From contig CM041465.1 in the NCBI GenBank assembly GCA_023213395.1, forward strand, positions 249,185,741 to 249,249,740: a stretch of 64,000 bases of DNA, read 5' to 3'. The notes below the pieces were generated by a model. It ran no database searches, was not told the DNA's origin, and was given only the letters and a program-made list of their open reading frames with translations. Below are positions 21,111-31,965 of the stretch, piece after piece. The stretch comes from Cycas panzhihuaensis (lineage: Eukaryota; Cycadophyta). How positions within the stretch are numbered: the stretch's first letter is position 1; the number at the start of each line of letters is the position of its first letter. Made by a program: the position numbers and the translations under genes.

Positions 21111-22833
21111 TGTCAGTGGTCAAAAATCTAAGCATCAAGGCTTCCCCAACCTCAAACATATGTCATACTTTTTTACCTACCTTTTGATGTCTTCAAACAA
21201 GGTTGGCCAACACAAACTTGCATTCAAAATTTTTCTACATATTTCTTCTATTTTCGTGTCTCCCTGCTACACTGTCATGAGATTGTGTTATGATTTGTGT
21301 TGTTTCATGGGTGCAACACATCATCATAAGATATCAACCAAGCCCAATCTATATAATTCTCTTTGTATTAATTAGTATAGTTTTGCTTTTCTAATTAGAT
21401 GCCACTATTCTACTTTGTCCAAATTCTATGATTACCTCATACCATTCAAGTGCTACGACTCCCACTTTAAATGATTTCACATCAAGGAAGTCATTGAGAA
21501 TTCTCGTAGCATTCTCTCCATTAGTTATGCATGATACTTAGTTAGCTATGATGTGTGTTTTTTCTAGTTTGACTACTATATACAATATAAATTCTTGAAA
21601 CAACATTAACCATCAATTAATTCTTCTTTGCAGTAACAGTTTATTCACGAGGTACATTAGGGCTTGATGGTTGAAATAAAATATGAATGAATTGGATAAA
21701 AAATAATGACAAAAGTTTTCCAATTCCTAAACCATGCTAAGTGCTTTGCATTAGGTCACGATGTAATTTTGTTCTAGTCTTGTGAGTTTGCAACTAGCAA
21801 ATGATATGTGGTGGCCTAAATTCTTTTCCACAGATTGTGTAAGAACATAACCAACTATAAATTCTAATGCATCTACATGTACATGGAATATTTTATTTCA
21901 GTTTGGAAAAAGAAATATTGGTTTTTTGCTCATTTGTCCACCCCAAGTTTGTATTCTTTTTTAATAGTTCTTCCAGTGACCTGAATATATGGGTATATCC
22001 CCTAATAAATTGGCAATAATATACTATTAATCCCAAGGATATGTTTAACTGTTTATGTAATGTTGGAATTGAGAACTTCAATATAGTCGATACCTTTGTT
22101 GGGCCTATCAACAATCCTTCTTTACTATGTGCCCTAATAGATTCCTAATTGGTACTAGGAATGTACATTTTTATAGATTTAAACAAAGTTTGCATTCTCT
22201 GCATGTTTGCAACATTTCCTAAACATTCTCAGTATGGTCGCTCAACATGAGGTACAAGTACAATAAGCCACATTTTTCCCCTATCATTTTCTTGAATATG
22301 TTGAGTACTATGAGCTAACATGTGGCAAATGTGTTTGTGAGGCACAATAGACATATGTTCCCAATTCGATGACAATGGTGGTTTTAGATTGATCTTCAAA
22401 TGCAATGCTCACCTGGTTATAACCACGGAATCCATGCACGAAAAAATATATTTCGTTTCACCCAACCATTTACAATACGTTTTCCATAAGAGGAATTAAA
22501 AATGGATCCTTTTTCATGACTTTATTAAGTTGTTTGTAGCATATGCATACCCTTACTTTGTCAATTTTCTTTGGTACGACTAACACTAGGTTAACCCAAT
22601 CACTATGCCCCACTATGTATATATATCCAACTTCCAACATCTTGCCTAATTTAGCCTTGACTTTCTCTTTAAACTTAGGATTCATCCTATGCACCCTTTA
22701 TCTTAGTAATTTAGCTCCCTTTATAAGGTCAATCTTATGCATTTCTATCTCAAGTGGAAAGCCCTTTAAATCTTTGAGTGACCATGAGAAAACATCAGAG
22801 TATTCTTCAAATAAAGCTTAGGCTTAAATTATT
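21111..22833 (-). pseudogene. Gypsy-G reverse transcriptase and RNase H, degraded
   Basis: RT begins in FEEYSDVFSWSLKDLKGFP (22740-22810), then RMNPKFKEKVKAKLGKMLEV, HSDWVNLVLVVPKK, YKQLNKVMKKDPF (22470-22694). The connection to RNase H is SLGLIVYYCQFIRGY and LLKKNTNLGWTNEQK at 21893-22114. The catalytic YxDD block was not found. The RT frame continues across the Copia-F insertion into GDYWDEQT at 26766, which fixes the original join. Old and non-functional. Confidence 0.8.
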
Positions 22834-22838
22834 GTTTG
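22834..22838. repeat. Target site duplication of Copia-F (left copy, GTTTG)
   Basis: GTTTG precedes the LTR end TGAAGC and is repeated at 26761-26765. With one copy removed the Gypsy-G frame reads GDYWDEQTII straight through. Confidence 0.82.
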
Positions 22839-22934
22839 TGAAGCAAGTAGTGGTTAGTCCCAGTTTCGACCCAGGTTCCAATTCCCCACATGCACAAATA
22901 ACATGCAACAACAAAATGGAGAGTGAATTAATCA
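22839..22934 (-). repeat. Copia-F 3' LTR fragment
   Basis: Matches 26308-26404, the 3' (U5) end of the 5' LTR on the minus strand, including the shared CAATTCCCC and ACAAATAACATGCAACAA blocks. It stops abruptly at 22934, where pre-integrase coding sequence begins. Confidence 0.85.
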
Positions 22935-23420
22935 GATGAAGGTTGTTCATGTTCAAATAAAGTAGATGAAGGTTGTTCATGTTCAAATGATCTAGGTGTT
23001 GATGCCATAACTGGTCTTTTGGGAGTCTTTGTGAAACAAATTCTTTTGAAGCAAGTTGTTCATCTCTATCTAAAGTTGAAGCAGAAGTATCCGAAATACA
23101 AGTTGAATTACTACAAGAACCAAATTCAGGTGGCAAGATCAAAGGTCTAGTTACTGCATCAAGCTTAGATAGTCCCTCACCTTCATATCCCAAGGCAATT
23201 AGGTTGCCATTTAGATCTATAATCAAACATTTTCCAAGGTGACTAAACAAAACATCAAAGCTTTACTTATTTATTTGGCTATCAAACAACAAGTTACGTG
23301 TAATGCCAAGTACATAAAAAACATTGTTGAGATGGTGTTGAGTGTCAAAATTCTTTAATGAAATAGGGACATTGCCAATCGTGGCAACCTCTAAAATAGC
23401 ATCATCTCCAAAAGTAATTG
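22935..23420 (-). pseudogene. Copia-F GAG-pre-integrase region with tandem duplication
   Basis: The frame 22807-23250 reads GEGLSKLDAVTR, a Ser/Thr-rich linker, and DQLWHQHLDHLNMNNLHLL, the Copia pre-integrase block (family LWH-LGH). A 25-base segment is repeated in tandem at about 22934-22996, giving LHLLYLNMNNLHL. The frame then runs into the 3' LTR fragment, so no integrase core follows. A stop near 23265 separates it from protease. Confidence 0.75.
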
Positions 23421-24615
23421 ATTGCTCCTACATTAGTCTTGTATCTGTATGTAGTCCTTCAGAACCAGTCATATCTCAAGAGGCACTTGAATCGATCAAC
23501 TAGGATATATTAGAATGTTGAGTTGTTAATGTAGCAAAGAAGAGATTTTGTGAGTCAGCCATGTGGCCACCTTGATTCTGATTTTGTCTCTAATTGTGAT
23601 TCCTATTTTGCTAGTTGCCTTGAGGAGCATTTTGATTTTGTCTCCTAGGTCGTTGATAGTTAGGTTAATTTTGCCTTTGTGGTCCCTGGTAATTACAACG
23701 TCTATGATTCTGATTAGCCTGCATGGTAGGGCAATTTCAAAACTGCTATAGTTAAAGGTCAACTTTCTTTTCCTTGTAGTCAAGTGCAATATGTCTAGGT
23801 TTGCCACTACAGTGACAAACAATTTGAGTAATATATGGTGGTTGTGGCTGACATTGTTGGTATGGTTGTTGGTTCAAATTCATTGAACCAAACTATTGAG
23901 TTAAGTGTGGATGTTGTTGTCTTCCTCCATGACGGGCTACAAATGTTGGAGTAGAAGAGGAGGCACCTAGATTGCCTGATCTATTTAGAATGCATTCCTC
24001 TTGAAGCAATAGATCCTCAAATGTGTTGAAGTCAAGAGTGACAAGTTGATTTATATGAGACCGATTGGATATAAGGGAATCATATCCAGGTGGCAAAACA
24101 TTCCCTACACAAGATATGAGATCATCGTCATTTGGTGGCTGACCCAAAATCTCTAAATAATTCTTGATCATTTTGATTTGAGTCAAGTGGGCTGCACTAG
24201 ATCCTGCAAATGGAGTAGAGTTGAGTTGGGCTTTAAACATAACAACCCTAGCATTGTCTTTCCTCTCATAGAGTGCAGAAATGATATTCCAAGCATCAGC
24301 AAATGTAAGGGCTTGTTCAATGTTCTAATCAATGTTATCTTCACATGACAAGTGTAAAAAGGAAAGGGCAACTTCATCAGATTCCTTCAAGCCCACTACA
24401 ACATCAGGATTAGGAGGAATGACAAATTGAGGATCATTGGGATCTCGGGTAGCAACTAGCATAATGATTTTACTAGAAACATAAGGCCATAGTTTATTTA
24501 TTATTAGTATGTTCTTGACTTGTTTCTTCCAAGCAAAGAAGTTATCACTGCCAAAAAATTTAATTGTATTGGTTGCAACAGTCTGAAGTGCTATTATGTC
24601 TAAAATATGTGTCAT
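23421..24615 (-). pseudogene. Copia-F gag and protease, degraded
   Basis: Gag starts at ATG 24615 (MTHILDIIALQTVATNTIKF) with GSDNFFAWKKQVKNIL and then the UBN2-type part, FKAQLNSTPFAGSSAAHLTQ and NTFEDLLLQEECILN in the 23893-24240 frame. A damaged zinc knuckle (VCHCSGKPRHIALDY) is near 23770-23815: spacing is lost and the last Cys is Tyr. The protease site near 23480-23510 reads LIDSSAS, Gly of D-S-G replaced by Ser, followed by DMTGSEGLHTD. Several stops. Related to but clearly distinct from the A/B/D family. Confidence 0.78.
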
Positions 24616-26293
24616 GTCTACCTAAAAAGGTATACTAATCTAATATACCAATCTAATATCTATGTCTCAATGTCTCCTTTCCTAATAGCCCCTAGCAGTT
24701 GAGACGGTCCTGTCTAATCACCTACCTACTCACAAATGGCAGTTGAGGACCCAATAAACATGAAGATACGCAAGTGCTACAAAAGGCTTGGTTGTTCCCC
24801 CCATACCATTGACCCACCTATGCTAGATTTACGGTCTGAACGACAGATCCTCATCTAAACGCACACTTAACAACCAAGGCACTCACCCACTCCGAGTCTA
24901 GCCTAGTTTCCAAACTCCAAGGTTTTTTGGCATAACACTTCAACCTGCTACTCAATACACATGATAGCTAATGTCTTTCTCTATTATCCGCAGAATTTGA
25001 AAAAACTCACAAGCGTGTGCGGAGTGCTAACTTCAAGGGTCCTAATCGTTCCCCTTATAAGTCTGGTAATTGGATTGTTCAATTCGAGTGTTATCTTTTT
25101 AATGTTTCAAAAAAAAAAAATTCAGATTTTTTGTGATTAAGGTATTAAAATTTTATGTTTTTTAATAGTATTTAAAAAATCTTAAATGAGTGCCCAAAAT
25201 TGACTAAAAACCAAGCTTTAAAAGCTAAAAATTGATTAAAAAGTAACAAAATAACTAACTTTAGGCTTGAGTCCTTTATCAAGAAGGAAATATTATGAGG
25301 ATATTCTAATTAATATAACCTAAAGTTTCTAAACTTTATAAAAAAATAAAAATAAAATGCAACATTTGAAAAAGTGACCGAATAGGTGGGGATACAGAGC
25401 GCCAAATCTCTCTACTGGAGCAATGAAATTTTGATCTATCGCTTTCAATGAGAAGATGACACAGCCAAGATCGAAACAAACGGTCAGATGTTGTAGTTTT
25501 GTCCATTGTATGATGCCCAACAATGTAATGAAATCTTCAAACTCGCCCAAATCTCCTATGAAAATCAATTGATTAATCTCTCTGAATTTTCTCCTCGTGA
25601 GGTAGATTGAAATGCAAAATCGTTGGTCATGATGCAAGTCAATGGTCATGATTCAGGTCGCAAGGTGTAACGCAGGTCACAAGTTGTGAGGCCATAAAAT
25701 AGAGAAACAACAAGACCAATTTTGTCTGCGAGCAGTTGATAATGGTCGTAGCTCCAAAATCAGGTAACGGTTACAATTCTTCAAAATCCGATAAGACCCT
25801 GCACTTTGAAACCTACACAGAGGTAGCTTTCACCAAAGAGTGTTCACCTATTCATTACTTTAGACGATTGGTTCTCCATTTGTGTGATTATCGTGATTCG
25901 TATTCATTTAAAATGATGTAAATATTTATGCAGAACTCGATCATGTAGTGAATGGGGATGAGGTTCGTCAACTAGAATTAGGCAGATCCATCAACTGAAA
26001 TGAAGCAGCCAAGCGTTGAAGATGATAGAAGATTCAAAGAACCGTAGCGTGAAATGAGGCTAATGAAACGCAAGTGTGAGACAAAATGCCTTCTGTTTGT
26101 CAAGGAAAGATGGAGCAAGAACGATCTCCATTTGTAGATTCGCAAGTTGTGTGATTTTGCAATGAAATCAACAGAACAAGGTACAACCAACTACAACATC
26201 GGTATAGCCTATTGCGACCTGATATGATCCTAGTACGACCTAGCATGGTCAGGTACAACCCTGGTGTAGTCTAGGTACAACCTAGATAGCTCA
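24616..26293 (-). other. Copia-F 5' leader
   Basis: About 1.7 kb upstream of gag with no recognised gene. A 106-codon frame at 25329-25649 has no known motif and is not called. Short repeated pieces like GTACAACCT and TACGACCT occur at 26180-26280, close to the primer-binding site. Confidence 0.6.
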
Positions 26294-26305
26294 ACTTTGA
26301 TACCA
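26294..26305 (-). other. Primer-binding site of Copia-F
   Basis: Minus strand TGGTATCAAAGT, a one- to two-base variant of the initiator-Met tRNA site, two bases from the LTR end. Confidence 0.75.
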
Positions 26306-26307
26306 AG

Positions 26308-26760
26308 TGAAGGAAGTGGTAGTTAGTCCGAGTTTAGACCCAAGTTTCAATTCCCCAAATGCACAAATAACATGCAACAATAAAGATGGAGAGTGAACTA
26401 ATCAAAATTCACATGCAGCAAAAGAGCATTTCATAAATCACCAAAAGATCATGTTACATTACATGTCAAGCCTCATGTATATAAAAAATAATAGTCACAA
26501 GAGGCATATGAGTATAATAAACGATTGATCATGCTAGGTGATAGTTTGCACCTTGCATGATTAACCCATATCTACTTCATACAATGTTGTGAGCATAATA
26601 CACCTCACACACTTAGGCTCACAACTTAAGTCATCACTTAACCCTTTTATGAGTACATTACCCTCAACATAAAATAAAAAGATGACTATACAATACGTTA
26701 CAAATATATATTACAATGAATCAACAAGAATTAATAAATTCAGCATTAATTATTCCATTA
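26308..26760 (-). repeat. 5' LTR of Copia-F
   Basis: Its inner end (minus ...CCTTCA) is at 26308. The outer end is set at 26760 by the GTTTG duplication and by the Gypsy-G frame; there the LTR starts TAATGG rather than TG, probably a G to A change. A TATA-like TATATAC (minus) lies near 26473-26483. Confidence 0.75.
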
Positions 26761-26765
26761 GTTTG
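26761..26765. repeat. Target site duplication of Copia-F (right copy, GTTTG)
   Basis: GTTTG follows the outer end of the 5' LTR and belongs to the Gypsy-G codons for EQT. Confidence 0.82.
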
Positions 26766-26962
26766 CTCATCCCAATAATCTCCAATGGTGATGTTGTGGG
26801 TTTCTTCTCCCTTCCCAATATTTAATTTCTTTGTCTTAGGTGCTTTAAATTTTACTCGTTTCCCTTTATCCATCTCATAACAAGGGATATTTGTTATTTC
26901 TCTTGTTTCATATAATAATTATTTATATTCAAGAGGAAGGTTATGAATCTTCCCGCCTACTT
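26766..26962 (-). pseudogene. Gypsy-G, region just before reverse transcriptase
   Basis: Minus-strand frame reading VGGKIHNLPLEYK, then ITNIPCYEMDKGKRVKFKAP and HNITIGDYWDEQT, which joins the RT across Copia-F. GDYW followed by an acidic E-L-F-EEY segment is typical of the linker between protease and RT in plant Gypsy elements. One stop interrupts it near 26920. Confidence 0.7.
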
Positions 26963-27500
26963 CTAGGCTCTCCTTAGTTGAAAATAATAGATGTCTACAA
27001 CTACAGCTTTCATTTTCCATAGTTTCCTAATGCCCTTTAAAACTTTACGAATGGTCTCAGTCTCTAATTTGTATAAGAATGTTTTAGCAAATCTAGGTTT
27101 TATTTGATCCCATGTTGCTTCCTTAATACTTTCCTTGCTTATAAGCCATTCTTGGCCCACCTCTCCTAGGTTATGGAAGAATAGAAGTGACCGATACTTT
27201 TTTGGGACACAATATTTTATCCATAAAGATTTATAACACCTTGTTTTATCCACAGTATCCCACAAATACAACATACGTTGTGGATTGAATCTGAGCCAAA
27301 TGCACGTTGCAAATTAGACCAATCTTGAAGGTTGTATTGATGAGCTAAGAACCACCACCATGAAGGGCCCTATAAGGTGGCAATGAAGTCCACCATCCAA
27401 TAATCTTTCCTGAACTCTTGGTAGCTTACCTAGTATTCCACACACCAAATAAGATGACTAATGGCATCCACGTCAACATTGGAAAATGGAGAGACTATCT
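26963..27500 (-). pseudogene. Gag-like module in Gypsy-G
   Basis: The open frame 26963-27274 reads LLFFHNLGEVGQEWLISK, TWDQIKPRFAKTFLYKLE and IRKVLKGIRKL. Upstream in another frame is FRKDYWMVDFIATLQGPSWWWFLAHQ. The Trp-rich pattern and W-x-x-I/L-x-x-x-F block resemble Retrotrans_gag domains, but no zinc knuckle follows and the position between a protease-like fragment (28300-28687) and RT is odd. It may come from a second Gypsy element or a rearrangement. Confidence 0.5.
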
Positions 27501-28299
27501 CTCAAATTATTACCAAATTGTCATTAGCTCCATTCAATGTTAGGCTAGACAGGAAGGGAAGGCATCCAAGGGTTCTCTCTAGAATCGTCTTGGTGAAGAT
27601 TGGAATAGGGTTAGATATATTTGCCCTACGTGAGGAGGTTGGGAGACGAGGGTGTGAGGGCAAGAGAGGGGGCTTGAGGTCTTCCTTAAGACTTCTCTTC
27701 TGAAACTACCCTAAAGGAGGAAGTGGGCTAGGATTCTCCCTTGAGATTATCCTAGGGTAAGGTAAGGAGGGTAGGGCTAGGGTTCTTCACAGAGATTACC
27801 CTAAGGAAAGGTAAAGGGGTAGGGTTAGGGATGGAATAGGGAAAGGCTTCCTCAAAGTCTAACACTTGTTTTGTAATAAAATTTTCATTAATTTTTGCTT
27901 ATAGATTTTGAATAAGGCCTTCCTTATCTACTTCTATTAAATTTCCTACATCTACTAAGTTCTTTCCTAAGGAATTGCCATCTATTCTGCCAATAATAGT
28001 GTTTAAGGAATAGCATTCATGACTATTTGCACTACTATCACTATCCAACATGGTCATGTAATCAATAATTTGTTTATTATCATTTTCATCGTTAGTGTCA
28101 TATGTTACAAATAATAGGGAGCACTGAAAGGAAGGGTGAACTACGTCATAAGCCCCTTGTAATCAATTTTCTAAAAATCAATCAATTTCTTCCCCTTTCC
28201 AAATTCAACCCAAGGTGGTGTTCCCTAAATTGGTTTGATTTTGTATCGTATGGGTTGTTCATAGTATTTGCCTCCTCAGTTGCTCAGAATATGGTAAAC
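27501..28299. other. No gene recognised; short G-rich degenerate repeats
   Basis: 27690-27835 holds about three degenerate copies of a ~50-base unit (a TTCT start, a GAGATTACCCTA-like middle, GGTAAGG and TAGGG ends). The rest has no supported frame. Probably decayed Gypsy-G sequence. Confidence 0.4.
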
Positions 28300-28687
28300 T
28301 CATTGTAAGATAATCCTGTCTTTCTATTGGCTATAATGGTATTGAAGGCATCACCAAGGATGATTTCAATCATGTTTTTCCTTATCATTAGGAGTGTTAC
28401 CCTTTTACCATTCTATTTTAGTGAAAATGTATGATGTTCCTAATCTTGCAAACATTTGCTTTTGTATAGCCATGGCCTACCTAGTAGTGTTGTGTAGGAT
28501 ATTATTCCATCCATTGTTTCCAATACTGTAAATTTGATTGGAACTATTACTCCTACCCTGTCCTTTTTTATGTTTGGTAACAATCATAGTAGCCTTGCTT
28601 GTAAATCATTTACTAATTTGAAAGAGCAATTAACTAATTTTAATCCAATGCTTCACAACTTTGTCCAAGTTTGGACAAGTAGAAGGT
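28300..28687 (-). pseudogene. Gypsy-G protease-like fragment
   Basis: Minus strand reads VGVIVPIKFTVLE, DGIISYTTLLGRPWLYKSKC, HTFSLK and GKRVTLLMIR, then DAFNTIIANRKTGLS. The LGRPWL block and the beta-rich pattern before it match the C-terminal part of plant Gypsy retropepsins. The N-terminal active-site D-S/T-G would lie to the right and is cut off by Copia-E at 28688. Two stops interrupt the frame. Confidence 0.65.
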
Positions 28688-28911
28688 TGACTACTAGCCC
28701 TGTTAATAATTAGACCTCAGACCTCTCAAACAGAGGGGCAATGAAAGAATTCTCTTGATTAATGAGGGAGGAAATCCTCCTTTTTATACATCAGACTTTG
28801 TAACCGTTTCTCAGTTACTACATTCAAATAAGTGATTAAGTATAATGAGGGTTTAATTACATTATCCCTCTTTGCTTTAATACTCCTAGGATAAAACATT
28901 ATATTCTAACA
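28688..28911 (-). repeat. 3' LTR of Copia-E
   Basis: About 224 bp. The minus strand starts TGTTAGAATATAATG at 28911 and ends ...AGTCA at 28688. A TATA-like TATAAAAAGG (minus) is at about 28786-28796. A purine run (minus AAGAGAGGGTG) adjoins at 28910-28920. It resembles the Copia-Z LTR in length, ends and outer 20 bases but not inside, so a related but distinct family. The left end is inferred. Confidence 0.7.
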
Positions 28912-29831
28912 CCCTCTCTTAATGTTTTATCATTTTTAGACCTATTCTTCCTCTGAGGATTCAAAGCTTGTCCCTACTAAGAGATTTTGTTAGGATATCT
29001 ACCACCTGATCTGCTATGGGACAATATGTTAGATCAATTTCTTTATTTTACACTTTTTCCCAGATGAAGTGATGATGCAATTCTATGTGCTTTTTTCGTA
29101 CATGCAGAATAAAATTTTGGTCAACTTTATTGCACTTTGATTATCACAAAACAATGTTGTTGGTTCTTGTTGCAATTGACTCATGTCCTTTAGCAATTGT
29201 CTGAGCCAGACAACTTCACATGTTGTATTGACAGCCAACTTGTATTCTACTTCAGTTGATGAGAGAACAACTGTTGGTCACATTTTGTTGCACCATGAAA
29301 TGGTAGTTGAGCCCAAGAAAAGGCAGTATCCATTGGTGGATCTTCTAATCTCTTTGTCTCCTACCCAATCTGAGTCGCAATATCCGATCAATTCAGTTGA
29401 CCTCTCTTTGTTGTATACCAATTTCAGATCTGCAGTACCTTTTAGGTATTTGAGTATTCTTTTGGCTGCCTTCCAATGCTTCATATTTGGTTCCTACATG
29501 TATTTAGAAACCAAACCTACTAAATGTGAAATGCTAGGTCTTATGGCTATTAGATAAATAAGACTTCAAATCAACTGCCTGTAAAGAGAGCAATCAACTG
29601 AACGTTCTTCTTCATCTGGACTTAGATTATAGTTTACTTCCATAGGAGTTGCACATTCATTGCATTTCTCCATTTGGAATTTAACTAACAAATATCTAAT
29701 GTATTTGCCTTGTGAGAGTGTGACAAATTCTTCATTTTGTTCAATCTCTATTCCCATATAGTAGTTCAAAGAACCTAAATCTATCTTTTCAAAGTCTTTT
29801 TTGCGTTGGCTCTTTATGTTTGAGATGGATA
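28912..29831 (-). pseudogene. Copia-E RNase H and C-terminal RT, cut by Copia-D
   Basis: RT end: SNIKSQRKKDFEKIDLGSLN, YYMGIEIEQNEEFVTLSQGK (29566-29830). RNase H: HWKAAKRILKYLKGTADLKL, GYCDSDWVGDKEIRRSTNG (29278-29484), then DNQSAIKLT and HHHFIWEKV with stops toward the 3' LTR. At 29831 the frame is cut by the outer end of Copia-D. The remaining RT, integrase, gag and 5' LTR were not found to the right of D and appear deleted. Confidence 0.82.
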
Positions 29832-30362
29832 TGTGAGAAAAGGCCAAAAAATTAAAGTGCCTAAGACCTATAAAGCCAAGATCTTGAAGATAGTTCACCT
29901 CTAGTTATAAATAACATAAGAGCAAAACTAAGATAAGCAATTAATTAGCAAATGGAGAAATGCAATGAATGTGCAACTCCAAAGAATACCAATTAATTAG
30001 CAAAAATGGCAGCATAACATTACACTTCAACTCTACAAGTGAGACATGGGGAGAGGTCTCAATATATAGAGTAATTGAGGTTACCTAACACCTTTGCATG
30101 TTTGCCAAGTGGCAAACATCCAAGGTACATGCAATGCATGGCTTGCATGTCATGCATGAGGGGCATGTGTCCATTAGGCTCTTAATTGAGCAAAATGCAT
30201 GAGGGTCCATTTGACCCTTTAGTTACAATGTTATGTCACTAGGATGAAAGTGGGTGTGCACTTTATCACTTAAGTGATTAGTCACCCCATAAAGTACAAA
30301 ATAATGAATGAAAGAATAAAAGAATAAAGTACATATTTAACATGTAAACATAAGGTTTAACA
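29832..30362 (-). repeat. 3' LTR of Copia-D with inserted inverted segment
   Basis: TG...CA ends match A and B. TATATAT (minus) is near 30062-30069. The dyad core at 30098-30119 has a C:G pair where A and B have A:T, keeping the arms paired. At about 29930-29982 the sequence found in the 5' LTR is replaced by a duplicated CAATTAATTAGCAAA and an exact 32-base inverted copy of Copia-E 29645-29676. Confidence 0.9.
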
Positions 30363-31000
30363 CCCCCCTTACCATTTACAATGTTAAGTCAAACGCCAAG
30401 ACCATCTCTGAATTTTACAATTTTTTCTCTACCAAGAGGCTTGGTAAAGATATATGTTGTCTGCTCCTTTGTAGGTCTATACTGGAGGTTGATCTCACCA
30501 TTCTGCACATGCTCTCTAATGAAGTGATGATGAACCTCGATGTGTTTGGTCTGTGCATGAAAAACAGGATTCTTGGCCAACTTGAGTACACTCTGATTAT
30601 CACAATATATTCTAGTGGGGTGATTTTGCTCAAGTCCAAGCTCCCCAAGAATCCGTCGTAACCAGATAGCCTCACAAGCTGTGCTGGCAGCAGCTTTGTA
30701 TTCTGCTTCAGTGGAGGACAAGGTAACATTGGGTTGGTTTTTGCAACTCCATGAAACTGCTCCTAAACCAAGGGTAAAGCAATAACCTGAGGTGGATCTC
30801 CAGCTATCCTGACAACCTACCCAATCAAAATCTAAGAACCCTTCCAAGTTAAAGTCCTCATTATGTACATACTGAAAGCCATGCTGCAATGTTCCTTTGA
30901 TGTATTTGAGTATGCGTTTTGTTGCATTCCAATGTTTCTGATTGGGTTGAGACATGTATCTAGAACAAATCCCAACTACAAATGAAATATCCAGTCAAGT
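30363..31000 (-). pseudogene. Copia-D RNase H domain
   Basis: Best preserved RNase H of the family, 188 codons (30389-30955): NATKRILKYIKGTLQHGFQY, FLDFDWVGCQDSWRSTSGYC, SSTEAEYKAAASTACEAIWL, YCDNQSVLKLAKNPVFHA, TKHIEVHHHFIREHV, DGLGV end. A stop right after MSQ at 30955 (tag in place of cag/cgg) parts it from RT. The frame is intact over all family blocks except this stop. Confidence 0.87.
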
Positions 31001-31965
31001 GTTGGTGAGATAAATGTGGCTACCAATCAACTGCCAGTAAAGAGTGGGATCTGCAGCTTCAGCTTCCTCATTAAGAGTAAGCTTTGTTCCATTCTCCATA
31101 CGTGTTGGTGCTAGTTTGCAGTCATGCATCCTGAATCGCTGCAAAATGTTCTAAGAATATTTCACTTGGGATATGAAGATAGATCCAGGCTGTTGCCACA
31201 CCTCAAAGCCTAGAAAATAATGTAGTAGTCTGAGATCTGTCATCTCAAAAGCTCTCTTCAAATCATCCTAGAGAATGTGTATCATCTTAGTATCATTTCT
31301 AGTGATCACTAAGTCATCAACATCCAAGACAATAAAAATAGCATGGTCTTTCTCAACTTTGATGTACAAGTTGGGGTCTAATGTGGATCGATAAAAACCA
31401 TGTCTCAAAAAATAATCATCGATTTTGGAGTACCATGCCCGAGGAGCTTGTTTCAAGCCATACAAAGCCTTTCTCAGATAATAAACCAAGTGCTCCTTGC
31501 CTTGTACTTTGTAATCAGGAGGTTGTTCCAAATATATCTTCCCTTGAAGGTCGCCATTGAGAAAGGCGCTCTTCATGTCCATCTAATATGCAAGCCATTT
31601 ACATTGAGCAGTTAAGGCCAAGATGAGTCTGATGGTGTTCATATTAGCAACAGGTGCAAAAGTCTCCTCATAGTCAATGCCTTTTTTTTGTTTGAACCCC
31701 TTTGCAACAAGTCGCGCCTTATGGCGCTTGACTGTACCATCAGAATGGAATTTGGTCTTGTAAATCCATTTGCAACTGATTACCTGTTTATGCTTAGGCA
31801 ATGCTACCAAATCCCATGTTCCATTCTTTTCAATAGAATTGATTTCTTCATCCATAGCAGTTTTCCAATTATCATTTTGAAATGCCTCCTCAAAGTTGGA
31901 GGGCTCATCAACACAAAGTACATTAGCCATGAGTGCATAATTGGTTTGTTGCCTATATTTTGATG
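31001..31965 (-). pseudogene. Copia-D reverse transcriptase, YVDD changed to DVDD
   Basis: RT starts in the 31583-32539 frame ([60 protein letters not shown]) and continues at 31268-31582 (MDMKSAFLNGDL, KKALYGLKQ-type block, AWYSKIDDYFLRHGFYRS). The catalytic block reads VLDVDDLVITRND: the Tyr before VDD is Asp. A stop at AYQMDM (near 31583) and one near 31268 split the protein. Confidence 0.87.

Larger units (their letters stand above)
22839..26760 (-). mobile_element. Copia-F, inserted in Gypsy-G, with large internal deletion
   Basis: Minus-strand Copia element: 5' LTR 26308-26760, primer-binding site 26294-26305, leader, gag, protease and GAG-pre-integrase, then directly a 96-bp piece of 3' LTR at 22839-22934. 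Integrase core, RT, RNase H and the U3 part of the 3' LTR are missing. The GTTTG target duplication and the restored Gypsy-G frame show that both outer ends are original, so the loss happened inside. The 96-bp piece differs from the 5' LTR at about 11 of 96 positions, so it is old. Confidence 0.82.

Noticed and set aside
27800-27840. Telomere-like TAGGGTTAGGG
   Set aside because: Only one or two units within a degenerate G-rich repeat; no TTTAGGG array.
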